The notes under the pieces are model-generated. The model had not been told where the DNA came from. It saw nothing but the letters and a program-made list of their open reading frames with translations, and ran no database searches. A stretch of DNA of 64,000 bases, taken from the NCBI RefSeq assembly GCF_030020805.1, contig NZ_CP125098.1, positions 3,743,501 to 3,807,500 on the forward strand, given 5' to 3'. The translations under genes and the position numbers were made by a program. This DNA is from Paenibacillus sp. RC67 (GTDB taxonomy: Bacteria > Bacillota > Bacilli > Paenibacillales > NBRC-103111). Positions 10,865-19,672 of this stretch are shown here, in pieces (position 1 is the first letter of the stretch; the number at the start of each line of letters is the position of its first letter).

Positions 10865-10981
10865 TATATAATTAATAATTTTCTTCCCTATGTAATAGAA
10901 CGGGGATCGATTAATCTTCAATTATTTCCTTTTATACATTGCTTGGACATGAATAAATAGAAGCTGATAGACCAACTAGGA

Positions 10982-12061
10982 TCAAATAACAGCTAAACCT
11001 TGAGATCCAAAATACGGGTAGGGGGTCGAAGCAGCAATCTGCAAACGGACTAAACTACCATCGTCCTTGATATGAAATACGGAGATAGTGCCCTGATTAC
11101 CTTTAAGGGTATAAAAATTGAGACCATCTTTACTAACTCCAGCATCTATTGGTATCCCTGTAGGTGCGCCAACTGGTGTACTCGTAGTATGCCCGAGAAC
11201 CGTTAGCTTTCCACTGTCATCGATACGAAAGGTGGATATTGTGCCACTTAAAGTGTTAGTGGTATATGCAAAACGTTCATTTCTCGAAATTGCAACCCAG
11301 CATGCTGTCTTTTGCCCGTTCGTAACTGAGCCGCTGATAACATTCAGTATCCCGTTGTCACTCATGGAATAGGATGAGAGCGCGCTAGAAGCTACCTCTG
11401 TTACTAAAAGGATTCCTGACGATAGGAAATAAGCACCTAACGGTCTCGTACCATTAGAATGGTTAATGATTGGTCCGCTAACCATACCATTTCTATTAAC
11501 ATGGAATACACTGAGACGGTCTGTAGTAAACTCAGATACAACGATTTTACTGCCATCTGGAGTGAATAGAACCTGCGCCGGCTGAGCATTGATAGTACTT
11601 AGATAATGGGTGGCCCCAGGAACATGAGTCAGACGTCCGTTATCTTCTAGGCGAAAACCAGAGATATTGGACGCAAGTTGAGTGGCAGCATTACCTACAT
11701 TTGAAACATATAGAAGGTCACCGAACACATCGACGCTGTTTGGCTGAGAACCTTCGGATGGCTTGACATCTGTGAGAACAAGTGCTCCGCTGTCGTTAAT
11801 AATGAAACTACTGATACTATTGCTGCCTGCATTAACTGCAATTAAGTAGCGGGCATCACGCGACAGAGTAAGGGAGCCTTGGGACACAAGGGGGTCAATT
11901 CCATCGTTTGCTGTTGCAGACGAAACCTTCCTCGTACCAGTGCCTCTGCCGTATGTCGGGTAGGAGCCCATATAAGTAAGTAAACCATTCGCGTCCCGGT
12001 AAAAAGCAATGACTTCATTCATTGCTTCCCTGTTGGTCATCATGTAAACCATCCTCGGCAT
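10982..12061 (-). CDS. lactonase family beta-propeller protein
   Basis: 359 residues with repeating blades typical of the 6-phosphogluconolactonase (YkgB/Pgl-type) seven-bladed propeller: LTLSRDARYLIAVNAGSNSIS, SGALVLTDV, GDLLYVSNVG, FTPDGSKIVVSEFTTDRLSVF, ISRNERFAYTTNTLSGTISTF and VSKDGLNFYTLKGNQGTISVF. Family members hydrolyse sugar lactones, but many are untested. There is no signal peptide, so it is probably cytosolic. It is transcribed leftward and diverges from the 102-residue gene at 12247. The ATG at 12061 has CGAAGGAGG upstream. Confidence 0.82.
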   Translation of the reverse strand: MPRMVYMMTNREAMNEVIAFYRDANGLLTYMGSYPTYGRGTGTRKVSSATANDGIDPLVSQGSLTLSRDARYLIAVNAGSNSISSFIINDSGALVLTDVKPSEGSQPNSVDVFGDLLYVSNVGNAATQLASNISGFRLEDNGRLTHVPGATHYLSTINAQPAQVLFTPDGSKIVVSEFTTDRLSVFHVNRNGMVSGPIINHSNGTRPLGAYFLSSGILLVTEVASSALSSYSMSDNGILNVISGSVTNGQKTACWVAISRNERFAYTTNTLSGTISTFRIDDSGKLTVLGHTTSTPVGAPTGIPIDAGVSKDGLNFYTLKGNQGTISVFHIKDDGSLVRLQIAASTPYPYFGSQGLAVI

Positions 12062-12246
12062 GTTATCACTTTCCTCCTTCGACAGTTTTTGGCTCCGCCT
12101 TAGATTATGTTATCGTTTCATATTATTCATCTGAGCCTAGAACAATGCCCCCGCAGTAAGTCTGGGGGTACATGATGCTTTCCCGAGTTTATGTTAAAAA
12201 CCGATCAGGATGTATTGGACTCGATTGGCGAATGAAGGAGCAAATT

Positions 12247-12555
12247 ATGGAGGCAAAAGATCAATTCCTAGGCTACATAGGTGATTATAGGGTACACGAT
12301 AGCAAAATTGAGGGGATTGTTTTGGAAAACACTCTTCTTACAGTAACATTAAGAAGTTATGAAGGCGAAGCGATAGCAGTCAAGTTTTATGGGGTGCAAA
12401 CTATGAATTTTATAAGACCAATTGGCATGATGCTCTATTCAATAAGTGAGATGAACGAGAATGCACCCTTCCGCAAGTTCCACTTTGCTAATTGGGAGGA
12501 CGATGATAATGCCTCATTAGAAATAGTAGCTGAACAAGTAGAGATTATTATGTAA
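12247..12555 (+). CDS. hypothetical protein, 102 residues
   Basis: The ATG at 12247 is chosen for GAAGGAG six bases upstream; the open frame extends 25 codons further back without a ribosome binding site. The protein is soluble and acidic, alternating beta-strands (VLENTLLTVTLRSYEGEAIAVKFYGV) with a C-terminal FANWEDDDNASLEIVAEQVEI. It looks like a small beta-sandwich or immunity-type protein, but I do not recognise a family. It diverges from the lactonase gene. Confidence 0.55.
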   Translation: MEAKDQFLGYIGDYRVHDSKIEGIVLENTLLTVTLRSYEGEAIAVKFYGVQTMNFIRPIGMMLYSISEMNENAPFRKFHFANWEDDDNASLEIVAEQVEIIM

Positions 12556-12686
12556 TCGCTACACACCGGGATTTGATAACACCGACAGTGACTACCAGGA
12601 TCTATCTGCAGCCGCTTATGCTAACAGGCAGTTTAGAAGATATAACTGTTGATTGAATCTCATTTCCATAATATTTATGGATCTGT

Positions 12687-12795
12687 CCTGCGTGGCATGT
12701 GACGGAAAAATGGGAAGAAAGTGCTTACCGGTATTAGTTGGCAGATGAATTGCGGAAGGCTATCGGTCAGAAAGTCGAGTACAAAGAAATAACCA
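12687..12795 (+). pseudogene. remnant of an NmrA-type NAD(P)-binding gene
   Basis: The reading VPWHVTEKWEESAYRY, a stop, then LADELRKAIGQKVEYKEI resembles the region of NmrA-like SDRs where a binding-site helix reads IADELSKALGKEVRY. The frame has a stop inside and no start, and the upstream stretch (12556-12686) shows no longer frame. It is too short to be certain. Confidence 0.3.
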
Positions 12796-12820
12796 TGCTC
12801 CAGTGAGACGGAGCATGGTT
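12791..12820 (-). terminator. terminator of the yjcZ-like gene
   Basis: Stem AACCATGCTCC / GGAGCATGGTT (11 bp) with T-rich sequence on the minus strand, 10 bp after the small gene's stop codon. Confidence 0.8.
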
Positions 12821-12829
12821 ATTGGGAAA

Positions 12830-12952
12830 TTAGTAAAGCCAGCTACGGCTAATAATGACCAAGAGAATGAAAAGTACCAAGATGACGCCAACACTAGTAA
12901 AGGCACCACCACAACTAAATCCACCGCCTACACCGCCTAATCCAAGTCCCAT
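12830..12952 (-). CDS. YjcZ family small sporulation protein
   Basis: 40 residues: a Gly-rich start (MGLGLGGVGGGFSCGG), then one membrane helix (VGVILVLFILLVIIS) and SRSWLY. This is the build of YjcZ/YrzQ-type proteins, found in spore formers, expressed during sporulation and thought to be membrane or spore-associated. The ribosome binding site AAAGGAGG lies 8 bp upstream and a terminator follows. It was missed by ORF length filters. Identity rests on composition and layout, which are distinctive for this family. Confidence 0.85.
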   Translation of the reverse strand: MGLGLGGVGGGFSCGGAFTSVGVILVLFILLVIISRSWLY

Positions 12953-13806
12953 TGTTATGTCCTCCTTTCAAAAATGAAATTTGAAATTAGGGAATTTGTT
13001 TTATCCCAAGTTCAAGATATGTCGTTCCAGATTGGTTTGTTTGTGCGTATGTACATAGGGTATAAATATGTTCTATTCACATATGACTACATTGCAGCGA
13101 ATTATAGTTGCTCGTGTTAAATTTAAATAAAGTACTGGAGTTTTCATCTTTCATCCTATTTGGACACCTGGCAAGCGAATATACTTATGGAATTTCGTAT
13201 CTTCGTTTTCCATTCGCTAAGGACGACATTGAATATGACTAAGAGCTTGCATGTAATACTGAAAGAGCCGGTCATTATAGGTTGGGATATGAAAACAATG
13301 ATATTAACGTTCGACGTGTAGTTGATTGAAGATAAGTAAATATTAACGACAGCTTCTCATAATGAAAACTCTTGTTACATATACATTTCTCATCAGTTCG
13401 TTTTTTTGTAGTTAGGTGCATGTATTGGTCAAGCAAAATCATGGATTACGAAGATCGCCATAATCGGCGGCAATTAGGCTGACAATATCTCCGGGCTGAA
13501 GCTTACCTGATAGAGCTGACGCGATGCTTTAGACGGGAAGGGCTTTCTTCTGCCTGTCGAGACGTGTCAGATAAGCGTCAAGGGGATGGCTGACAACTTG
13601 GATGGGGAAAATAGTCGCCAGTTGTCAGATCAGCTGTGGCATACTGTCCAACCCCTTGATCGCTCGATGTTAGCACGCCAACGGGCAGGTATAAGCTCCG
13701 ACACTCACATTTTCCACTTGCGTAGCGGGGACATTTTTACAAACCCTAATAATAGGCACTTAACCAGTGACGAGTACGAAGTGTATTGAATGAGGGGGCA
13801 AAACAT
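12953..13806. other. long region without a confident gene
   Basis: The part next to 12952 must hold the yjcZ promoter. An open frame at 13586-13789 (67 codons) overlaps the start of the bicupin, but has a weak ribosome binding site and no known relatives. Short frames around 13450-13580 look like decayed coding sequence, but I cannot name them. Confidence 0.4.
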
Positions 13807-14997
13807 TTGGAAAACGAATCACGGAAAGGAAATATACCACAACCGATAAGAAGTGATGGGGCCGGTTGGTGGGATTTAGGACCACGGGACGTCATGCGAG
13901 ATCTTGAGAACCCTGACATGCTAGTTTCGCCTGTCACCGATGCTGGGTCGTTGCCCAATATGAAGTTTTCTTTTTCTGACACTCATATGCAGTTAAATCA
14001 TGGCGGCTGGTCGCGGGAAGTGACTATTAGAGAGCTGCCGATTGCAACCACAATTGCGGGGGTGAATATGGCTCTGACCCCGGGTGGTGTACGTGAGTTA
14101 CATTGGCATCAGCAAGCAGAATGGGCTATCATGCTTGTGGGGAGAGCGCGCATTACATCCGTTGACCAGAACGGGAGGAACTTCATTGCCGACATTGGCG
14201 TAGGCGACTTGTGGTACTTCCCACCAGGAATTCCGCATTCTATTCAAGGGTTGGAAGAAGGTTGCGAGTTTTTGCTCGTCTTCCCTGATGGTCATTTCTC
14301 TGACCTCAATACTTTATCTATCTCCGATTGGTTTTCACATACACCAAAGGACGTACTTTCGGCGAATTTCGGTGTTCCAACAAGCGCTTTTGCCCATATT
14401 CCGAACCATCAGCTATACATTTTTCAAGGAACCGTTCCCGGTCCACTCGAAAGCCAGCAGGTAGCAGACCCACAAGGTACGGTACCAAAAACCTTCACAC
14501 ATCGACTACTCGCACAAAAGCCGATTGTAGTTCCGGGCGGGACAGTACGTATAGTCGATTCAACCAACTTTCCTATTTCCACTCAAATTGCCGCATCATT
14601 GTTGGAAATCAAACCAGGTGCAATGAGAGAAATGCATTGGCATCCAAACAATGATGAATGGCAATATTATATCTCAGGTACGGGGCGTATGACAGTTTTC
14701 GCCCCCAATGGCACTGCTCGCACATTCGATTATCGAGCTGGTGATGTAGGATATGTGCCGTTTGCATTTGGTCACTATATCCAGAATACTGGTGATAAAA
14801 GTCTTTGGGTTATGGAGATATTTAAGAGTGACCGCTTTGAAGATGTTTCACTTAATCAGTGGATGGCGCTTACACCTCATCAGATAGTACAGGGGAACCT
14901 TAATGTAGGACCAGACTTAATGAGCGCATTGCAAAAGGAAAAATCGTATATAGTAAAATATCCGGGGTATTCCTATTACCCAAGAACGGGTAGATAA
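13807..14997 (+). CDS. bicupin of the oxalate decarboxylase family with altered lid
   Basis: 396 residues in this choice of start: the TTG at 13807 has TGAGGGGG eight bases upstream, giving an N-terminus that matches OxdC ([12 protein letters not shown]); a TTG at 13786 is the alternative. Two cupin domains each keep the Mn ligands: [10 protein letters not shown] and GIPHSI in the first, [11 protein letters not shown] and FGHYIQN in the second. The second-site Glu (VMEIFKSD) is also kept. The flexible lid of the first site, SENS in Bacillus subtilis OxdC (161-164), reads SDLN here. That replaces the proton-donating Glu162 with Asp, so decarboxylase activity may be reduced or shifted to oxalate oxidase. 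No signal peptide is seen. Confidence 0.88.
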   Translation: MENESRKGNIPQPIRSDGAGWWDLGPRDVMRDLENPDMLVSPVTDAGSLPNMKFSFSDTHMQLNHGGWSREVTIRELPIATTIAGVNMALTPGGVRELHWHQQAEWAIMLVGRARITSVDQNGRNFIADIGVGDLWYFPPGIPHSIQGLEEGCEFLLVFPDGHFSDLNTLSISDWFSHTPKDVLSANFGVPTSAFAHIPNHQLYIFQGTVPGPLESQQVADPQGTVPKTFTHRLLAQKPIVVPGGTVRIVDSTNFPISTQIAASLLEIKPGAMREMHWHPNNDEWQYYISGTGRMTVFAPNGTARTFDYRAGDVGYVPFAFGHYIQNTGDKSLWVMEIFKSDRFEDVSLNQWMALTPHQIVQGNLNVGPDLMSALQKEKSYIVKYPGYSYYPRTGR

Positions 14998-15013
14998 ATT
15001 ACATCAGCATATT

Positions 15014-15046
15014 AAGGCTCTCCATTTTAACTGGAGAGCTTGTTTG
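15014..15046 (+). terminator. terminator after the bicupin gene
   Basis: Stem GCTCTCCA / TGGAGAGC followed by TTGTTTG, 20 bp past the stop codon. Confidence 0.6.
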
Positions 15047-15071
15047 CACTAACGAGACACGATAGTTGAAC

Positions 15072-15113
15072 AAAACAAGGAGCAGCTATGCCATGGCAGC
15101 TGCTCCTTGTTTT
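15072..15113. terminator. strong bidirectional hairpin
   Basis: Perfect 16-bp stem AAAACAAGGAGCAGCT / AGCTGCTCCTTGTTTT whose loop contains a further palindrome GCCATGGC. With A4 before and T4 after, it can terminate in both directions. Confidence 0.85.
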
Positions 15114-15270
15114 CATTAAGCCAAAGGGCAGTAAATCAGAGCTGCATATCACATAGAAAGGGGAGCTTATCCAGATATAAGATGTCATTCTCGGAATAAA
15201 TCTAATTACAGGATGGTTAGGCTTCAGTTTCTCACCTCATAGTACAAGCACATCATAAGTCCACCTTCTA

Positions 15271-15338
15271 AGTGTTATAATAGAATAAACCGAGTTTTTA
15301 ACCTTTTCATTATAACACTTTAGCTATCTATATAACAC
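15271..15338. promoter_or_regulatory. AGTGTTATA operator cluster of the MocR gene
   Basis: Three copies of AGTGTTATA-like boxes: AGTGTTATAA at 15271-15280, its inverse TATAACACTT at 15311-15320, and TATAACAC at 15331-15338, all within 90 bp of the regulator's start. The same box recurs before the adjacent phzF gene (16863-16916). Autoregulation is inferred. Confidence 0.65.
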
Positions 15339-15359
15339 GGGTGAAAGGTCAATTAAATT

Positions 15360-16835
15360 ATGTATATTGAGATTCAACGCAACGCAGGAGCTTCTATTAC
15401 GGATCAAATTTATCAATCTATTGTGGATTATATTCATTCAGGCCTTCTCCAAGCAGGGACACGACTACCTTCTGTTCGGAATCAATCGAAGAAGCTTGGT
15501 GTGAGTTTGGTAACGGTAGTGAAAGCTTATAAGAAACTAGAGGAAGACAATTATATTACCTCTGTTCAAGGCAAGGGAACATTCGTAAAAGAGAATACAG
15601 TGGGGGAAATGCTAGCAGAAGAAACATCCCCTTTTGATTGGCAGCTAGCTTTTCAGGATTATTTGCCAAGATCTCAATTCGCCCGTTTTCTTCATACATC
15701 TGAGAAAATTCAATTATCTTCTTCCATGGTTGATCCTGGTCTACTTCCTACCCAATTGTTTGAGAGAGAGTTTGCTCAAATTTTATCTAGAAATCCAAAG
15801 GTCTTATCTCGTTATGCTGAGATTCAAGGGGATTCACAATTAAGAAATGCAACGTCTCAGTATCTTGAGAATCTTGGGGTTACGGCTGCACCTGAACAAA
15901 TATTAATTACGAATGGTACACAACAAGGATTAGATCTTATTGCACGTACATTTATCGGAAATGGGGATGTAGTTGTTACAGAAGCACCCACATATCCAGG
16001 AGCCATTGATGTATTTCGAGGTAGAGGTGCTATCATACTTTCTGTTCCAGTAGACAGTGAGGGAATGCGAGTCGATTTGCTTCAAAATCTATGCGATAAA
16101 TACAAGCCAAAAATGATCTATATAACAGCTCCTTTCCATAATCCGACTGGTACAGTCATGTCTCCAAAGCGCCAAAGACAGATACTTGAAATTGCTCAAA
16201 ATATCCAATGCATTATTATTGAAGATGATTCATGTAGCGAGATTTATTATGGAAAAAAGCCACCTGCTCCCATTAAAAAAATGGATTTTAGTGGACATGT
16301 GATTTATTTGAAAGGTTTAAGCAAAATATTGGCCCCTGGCTGTAGAATTGGTCTATTAGTCGCTTCCGGTTCTATATTTAACCGTCTTTATGCAGCAAAG
16401 GCCAATGCTGATCTAGGTAATTCTTTGCTAGCACAAAAAACCATCTTACCCTTAATTGAATCAAAAAAAATGCAAGATCATTTGAGGAAATTAAGAATTG
16501 CCCTCAAATTAAGACGTGATTTGGTTCTCGCTTTACTGTCCGAACATGCACCGTCCGAAATAACCTGGTTAGTTCCTCAGGGGGGATTAAACTTATGGAT
16601 TAGTTTACCTTTCTGGATGAATGCAGATCATCTCTTAATGGAGGCAAAAAAGCAACAGCTTAATTTTTTGCCAGGATCAGCTTGCTACCCTGTCGAGCAA
16701 GAAAATCATCATCTACGATTGAGCTTCTCTTATGTCAATGAAAACCTTCTTAGTGAAGGAATTAAAATTTTGTGTAAAATTCTCCATTCAGGTATTTCAT
16801 CCAAAGCGATGCATGAAAATGCACCCTATTTTTAA
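15360..16835 (+). CDS. MocR-type GntR/aminotransferase regulator
   Basis: 491 residues, the usual size of MocR/PdxR/GabR regulators. Residues 1-80 form a GntR winged helix (ITDQIYQSIVDYIHSGLLQAGTRLPSVR ... TVVKAYKKLEEDNYI). The remainder is a fold-type I aminotransferase domain: ITNGTQQGLDLIARTF, TEAPTYPGAIDVFRG, PFHNPTGTVMS, an EDDSCSEIYY segment and the PLP lysine in LKGLSKILAPGCRIG. Such proteins sense PLP or an amine adduct and often control a neighbouring gene. Shared boxes upstream of this gene and phzF point to phzF as the target. Confidence 0.92.
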   Translation: MYIEIQRNAGASITDQIYQSIVDYIHSGLLQAGTRLPSVRNQSKKLGVSLVTVVKAYKKLEEDNYITSVQGKGTFVKENTVGEMLAEETSPFDWQLAFQDYLPRSQFARFLHTSEKIQLSSSMVDPGLLPTQLFEREFAQILSRNPKVLSRYAEIQGDSQLRNATSQYLENLGVTAAPEQILITNGTQQGLDLIARTFIGNGDVVVTEAPTYPGAIDVFRGRGAIILSVPVDSEGMRVDLLQNLCDKYKPKMIYITAPFHNPTGTVMSPKRQRQILEIAQNIQCIIIEDDSCSEIYYGKKPPAPIKKMDFSGHVIYLKGLSKILAPGCRIGLLVASGSIFNRLYAAKANADLGNSLLAQKTILPLIESKKMQDHLRKLRIALKLRRDLVLALLSEHAPSEITWLVPQGGLNLWISLPFWMNADHLLMEAKKQQLNFLPGSACYPVEQENHHLRLSFSYVNENLLSEGIKILCKILHSGISSKAMHENAPYF

Positions 16836-16862
16836 TCTCCAATTCGGAGGATCGTATCAGTC

Positions 16863-16916
16863 AGTGTTATACATGCCTATTGAGTGTTATATATAGCTTA
16901 GATATACAATAACACT
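16863..16916. promoter_or_regulatory. AGTGTTATA operator cluster of phzF
   Basis: Direct repeats AGTGTTATA at 16863-16871 and 16883-16891 (20 bp apart, about two helical turns), plus the inverse AATAACACT at 16908-16916. Direct repeats with such spacing are characteristic of MocR/GabR binding sites. They match the boxes before the MocR gene itself. Confidence 0.68.
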
Positions 16917-16945
16917 GATCATGATATGAGAAGGGGGAAAATTGA

Positions 16946-17806
16946 ATGAACGCCCAAGTTTCATTCCAACAAGTAGATGTGTTTACTGAAGTGCCTTTTA
17001 AGGGGAATCCCGTTGCGGTTGTACTGGATGGTAGTGGACTGTCAACGGATGAAATGCAAACTATTGCCAATTGGACGAACTTATCTGAAACTACCTTTGT
17101 ATGCTCACCGACAGATCCAAAAGCTGACTATAGTTTGCGAATCTTTACTCCACAGAGTGAGCTTCCCTTTGCGGGACATCCTACCATAGGCTCAGCATTT
17201 GCTTTACTTAAGCATGGTTTTAAACCAAAGACACCGGGGGGCCTGGTGCAGGAATGTGGTAGCGGGTTAGTGTCTATTCATATTGATGCTGATAAACTTT
17301 TCCTGACATTGCCAGAGCCGATTATTCATAGCATAGACCATGCTGAATTAGCTGATATGGCAAGTGCATTAGGCGTGCCTTTGACCAATGTTAGAGCGAG
17401 TGCGTCTATTGATGTCGGAGCGAAGTGGATCACGTTACAACTGTCTAATACTGACGAGGTACGAAGCTTACGCCCGGATATGTCTAGAGTCGCTGCATTG
17501 ACTCCAGCAGGTGTAACCGGTGTAGCTGTATTTGGACTGGCTGTGCCCAATACGGATTCCTTTGTTGAGGTACGTTCATTTGCCCCAGGTGAAGGGATCG
17601 CCGAAGATCCAGTTTGTGGAAGTGGTAATGGATGTGTAGCAGTGCTTATGAGACAGCTCGGACTTATAGAAGAATCTAATTACGTTGCAAGTCAAGGTTA
17701 TTGTGTAGGGCGAAACGGTAGGGTTGAAGTTCGATATGAGGAAAATGGTAAAATATTACTAGGTGGACATGCAGTGACGTGCATCGAAGGTAAACTACAC
17801 CTTTGA
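16946..17806 (+). CDS. PhzF family isomerase-like protein
   Basis: 286 residues with the PhzF double hot-dog fold signature: FTEVPFKGNPVAVVLD at the start, the catalytic Glu in WTNLSETTFV (about residue 48), ELPFAGHPTIGSA, and the second-half EDPVCGSGNGCVAVLM. PhzF in phenazine synthesis isomerises dihydro-hydroxyanthranilate; most stand-alone homologues have unknown substrates. The gene lies 110 bp after the MocR gene with the operator boxes between them, so it is probably induced by the MocR ligand. Confidence 0.92.
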   Translation: MNAQVSFQQVDVFTEVPFKGNPVAVVLDGSGLSTDEMQTIANWTNLSETTFVCSPTDPKADYSLRIFTPQSELPFAGHPTIGSAFALLKHGFKPKTPGGLVQECGSGLVSIHIDADKLFLTLPEPIIHSIDHAELADMASALGVPLTNVRASASIDVGAKWITLQLSNTDEVRSLRPDMSRVAALTPAGVTGVAVFGLAVPNTDSFVEVRSFAPGEGIAEDPVCGSGNGCVAVLMRQLGLIEESNYVASQGYCVGRNGRVEVRYEENGKILLGGHAVTCIEGKLHL

Positions 17807-17892
17807 GCTACAAGTTATTCGTGAGTATGATCCTTATGTACCAAGAGTTATTTAGAACAAAAAGGTGAGATAACATAAGAGTAACCATAGTT

Positions 17893-17925
17893 GAGGAGCT
17901 TTGACGACAAATGCTCCTCTTTTTC
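17893..17925 (+). terminator. terminator after phzF
   Basis: Stem GAGGAGC / GCTCCTC followed by TTTTT. Confidence 0.75.
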
Positions 17926-18042
17926 TTGATTACTTAGAGAAGAACACAAGTTTATTTCTATAAGCTTCTTGGCTCGCTAAGAACTCCTCACTTGATGCCT
18001 TCGCTCACCGGGCAGTTTAGTATAACTACAGTTTTAATCGAT

Positions 18043-18072
18043 TTGTTTTTTATATTGTTATTTTTGTATAAT
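18043..18072 (+). promoter_or_regulatory. sigma-A-like promoter of the XRE-cupin gene
   Basis: TTGTTT, 18 bp, then TATAAT, 26 bp before the TTG start codon. The fit to consensus is good at -10 and fair at -35. Confidence 0.5.
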
Positions 18073-18097
18073 ATATTAAACAAAAGGAGGTTATTTC

Positions 18098-18655
18098 TTG
18101 GATGCTATTCACATCAGGATAGGACACAACTTGCAACGTGTGAGAAAGCAAAGGCAATTAAGCTTAGATAAAATGGCAGATTTAACTGGGGTTAGTAAAA
18201 GTATGCTATATCAAATCGAGCGTGGGGATACACAGCCAACAGTGACTACCGTTTGGAAAATTGCTACGGGACTTAATATCTCTTTTTCATCGCTAATTAA
18301 AGACGACGAATCTACAATATCAATTGTTGATCGAAAAGAAGTACCAGATATAACGGAGGATAACGGTAATTGTCTAGTCTATTTATTATTTCCATTCAAT
18401 CCACAAACTCAAATTGAAATTTTCACGATTGTCTTAAAACCTAAAGGAAACTATGTTTCCAAACCCCACAATGTGGGTGTCCAAGAGTACATTACTGTTA
18501 TTACAGGGGAATTTAAAATTATGGTTAAGGATGACGAGTATACCCTGCCTAAAGGAGGCGCTATACGGTTTGCAGGAAACGTTACACACAAATATATAAA
18601 TGACACGGATGAAGATGTCATCCTACAAGTTGTCATGCATTATCCCGAATCGTAA
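18098..18655 (+). CDS. XRE family regulator with C-terminal cupin
   Basis: 185 residues. An N-terminal HTH (VRKQRQLSLDKMADLTGVSKSMLYQIERGDTQPTVTTVWKIA, given here only as its landmark pattern) occupies about 8-62, and a small cupin domain about 105-180 (VGVQEYITVITGEFKI, LPKGGAIRFAGNVTHKYIN). This build is common in regulators of amino-acid or polyamine metabolism. The TTG start has AAAGGAGG eight bases upstream. It lies 40 bp before an AlaX-type editing gene and both probably form one unit, so the regulator may respond to an amino acid related to tRNA mischarging. Confidence 0.9.
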   Translation: MDAIHIRIGHNLQRVRKQRQLSLDKMADLTGVSKSMLYQIERGDTQPTVTTVWKIATGLNISFSSLIKDDESTISIVDRKEVPDITEDNGNCLVYLLFPFNPQTQIEIFTIVLKPKGNYVSKPHNVGVQEYITVITGEFKIMVKDDEYTLPKGGAIRFAGNVTHKYINDTDEDVILQVVMHYPES

Positions 18656-18695
18656 AACTGGTATGTAATTCATGATGTGATAAGGAAGTGCTGAT

Positions 18696-19355
18696 ATGGT
18701 TGAAAAAGTATTTTGGACAAACCCATATTTAACAAAACTGGATACTCGCATAGCCAGTGTAAACGGCAATGACATTACAGTGGAACAAACCATCTTTTAT
18801 GCTTTCTCTGGAGGACAAGATAGTGATACAGGATTGATTGGTGGGTATTCCGTACATCAAGCAAAGAAAGATGGTCATGAAATCATTTATACAGTAGAAG
18901 AAGAACATGACTTAAAAGTTGATGATCAAGTGACGATGACCATAGATTGGGATCGTCGTTACAGACTTATGAGATTACATTTTGCAGCGGAGGTTGTATT
19001 AGAATTAGCTTATAAACATTTGAAAGGTATCGAGAAAATAGGCGCTCATATCGCTCAAGATAAAGCCCGAATAGATTTCGTATGGCACGAGAACATTTCA
19101 AAATCATTTCCTTTGATCGAGAAAGAATCTCGTGAGATCATTGAGGCAAACCTAGACATCATTAGTACCTTCAGTGACGAAGGAAATGGAAGAAGATTTT
19201 GGGAAGTTAAGGGTTTTTCAAAGGTTCCCTGCGGTGGAACTCACTTGAAGAAAACAGGTGAAGTTGGAGAAATTAAGTTGAAGCGTAACAATATTGGGAG
19301 AGGGAAAGAACGGATTGAAATCTATTTATGTGATCTAACGGGTACCATAGTATAA
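18696..19355 (+). CDS. AlaX-type alanyl-tRNA editing protein, variant zinc site
   Basis: 219 residues, matching free-standing AlaX proteins, which hydrolyse Ser- or Gly-tRNA(Ala) in trans. The core pattern is present: TIFYAFSGGQDSDTGLIGG near 30-48, and the second zinc motif CGGTH (about 179-183). The first motif, HxxxH in most AlaX and AlaRS editing domains, reads MRLHFAAEVV here, so the second His is replaced by Glu. This may be a subfamily trait with altered metal binding or specificity. The ATG has TAAGGAAG upstream. Probable operon with the XRE-cupin regulator. Confidence 0.85.
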   Translation: MVEKVFWTNPYLTKLDTRIASVNGNDITVEQTIFYAFSGGQDSDTGLIGGYSVHQAKKDGHEIIYTVEEEHDLKVDDQVTMTIDWDRRYRLMRLHFAAEVVLELAYKHLKGIEKIGAHIAQDKARIDFVWHENISKSFPLIEKESREIIEANLDIISTFSDEGNGRRFWEVKGFSKVPCGGTHLKKTGEVGEIKLKRNNIGRGKERIEIYLCDLTGTIV

Positions 19356-19436
19356 AAAACAATTATGACGCAGCTGCCGCATTACACAACAAAAAACTAT
19401 GAGGTTAATGTTGTCAATTTAAAACAAAATCTTACT

Positions 19437-19463
19437 AAAACACCGCGACGTTGGTGTTTTTTT
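19437..19463 (+). terminator. intrinsic terminator
   Basis: Stem AAAACACC / GGTGTTTT with an 8-nt loop and T-run, after the AlaX gene. Confidence 0.65.
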
Positions 19464-19633
19464 GTTGTCAATCGGGATCGGGATTGTGTCATCAAAAAAT
19501 GCACAAATGTCGATTATGCGGCAAAAGCTACGCATCTTCTGGATGTTCAAGCGGTTATCAGCTAAGGACGAGAAAGGAAACGAGTTGATTCCAGCTTAGC
19601 TAGCCCATTCAGCATAGAGAAGAAACGAGATGT

Positions 19634-19672
19634 AGCTTCAACTTTTCATTTCGGTGGGTTGAAGCTTTTTTT
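19634..19672 (+). terminator. intrinsic terminator
   Basis: Stem AGCTTCAAC / GTTGAAGCT followed by T7, about 150 bp before the YesM-type kinase start. Confidence 0.75.

Noticed and set aside
12116..12246. longer start for the 102-residue gene
   Set aside because: The upstream 25 codons have no ribosome binding site, while GAAGGAG fits the ATG at 12247.
13586..13789. 67-codon frame ending at the bicupin start
   Set aside because: No strong ribosome binding site and no recognisable family. Could be a leader peptide, but nothing supports it.
19365..19565. 66-codon frame between AlaX and kinase genes
   Set aside because: Runs through a terminator hairpin and has no ribosome binding site.
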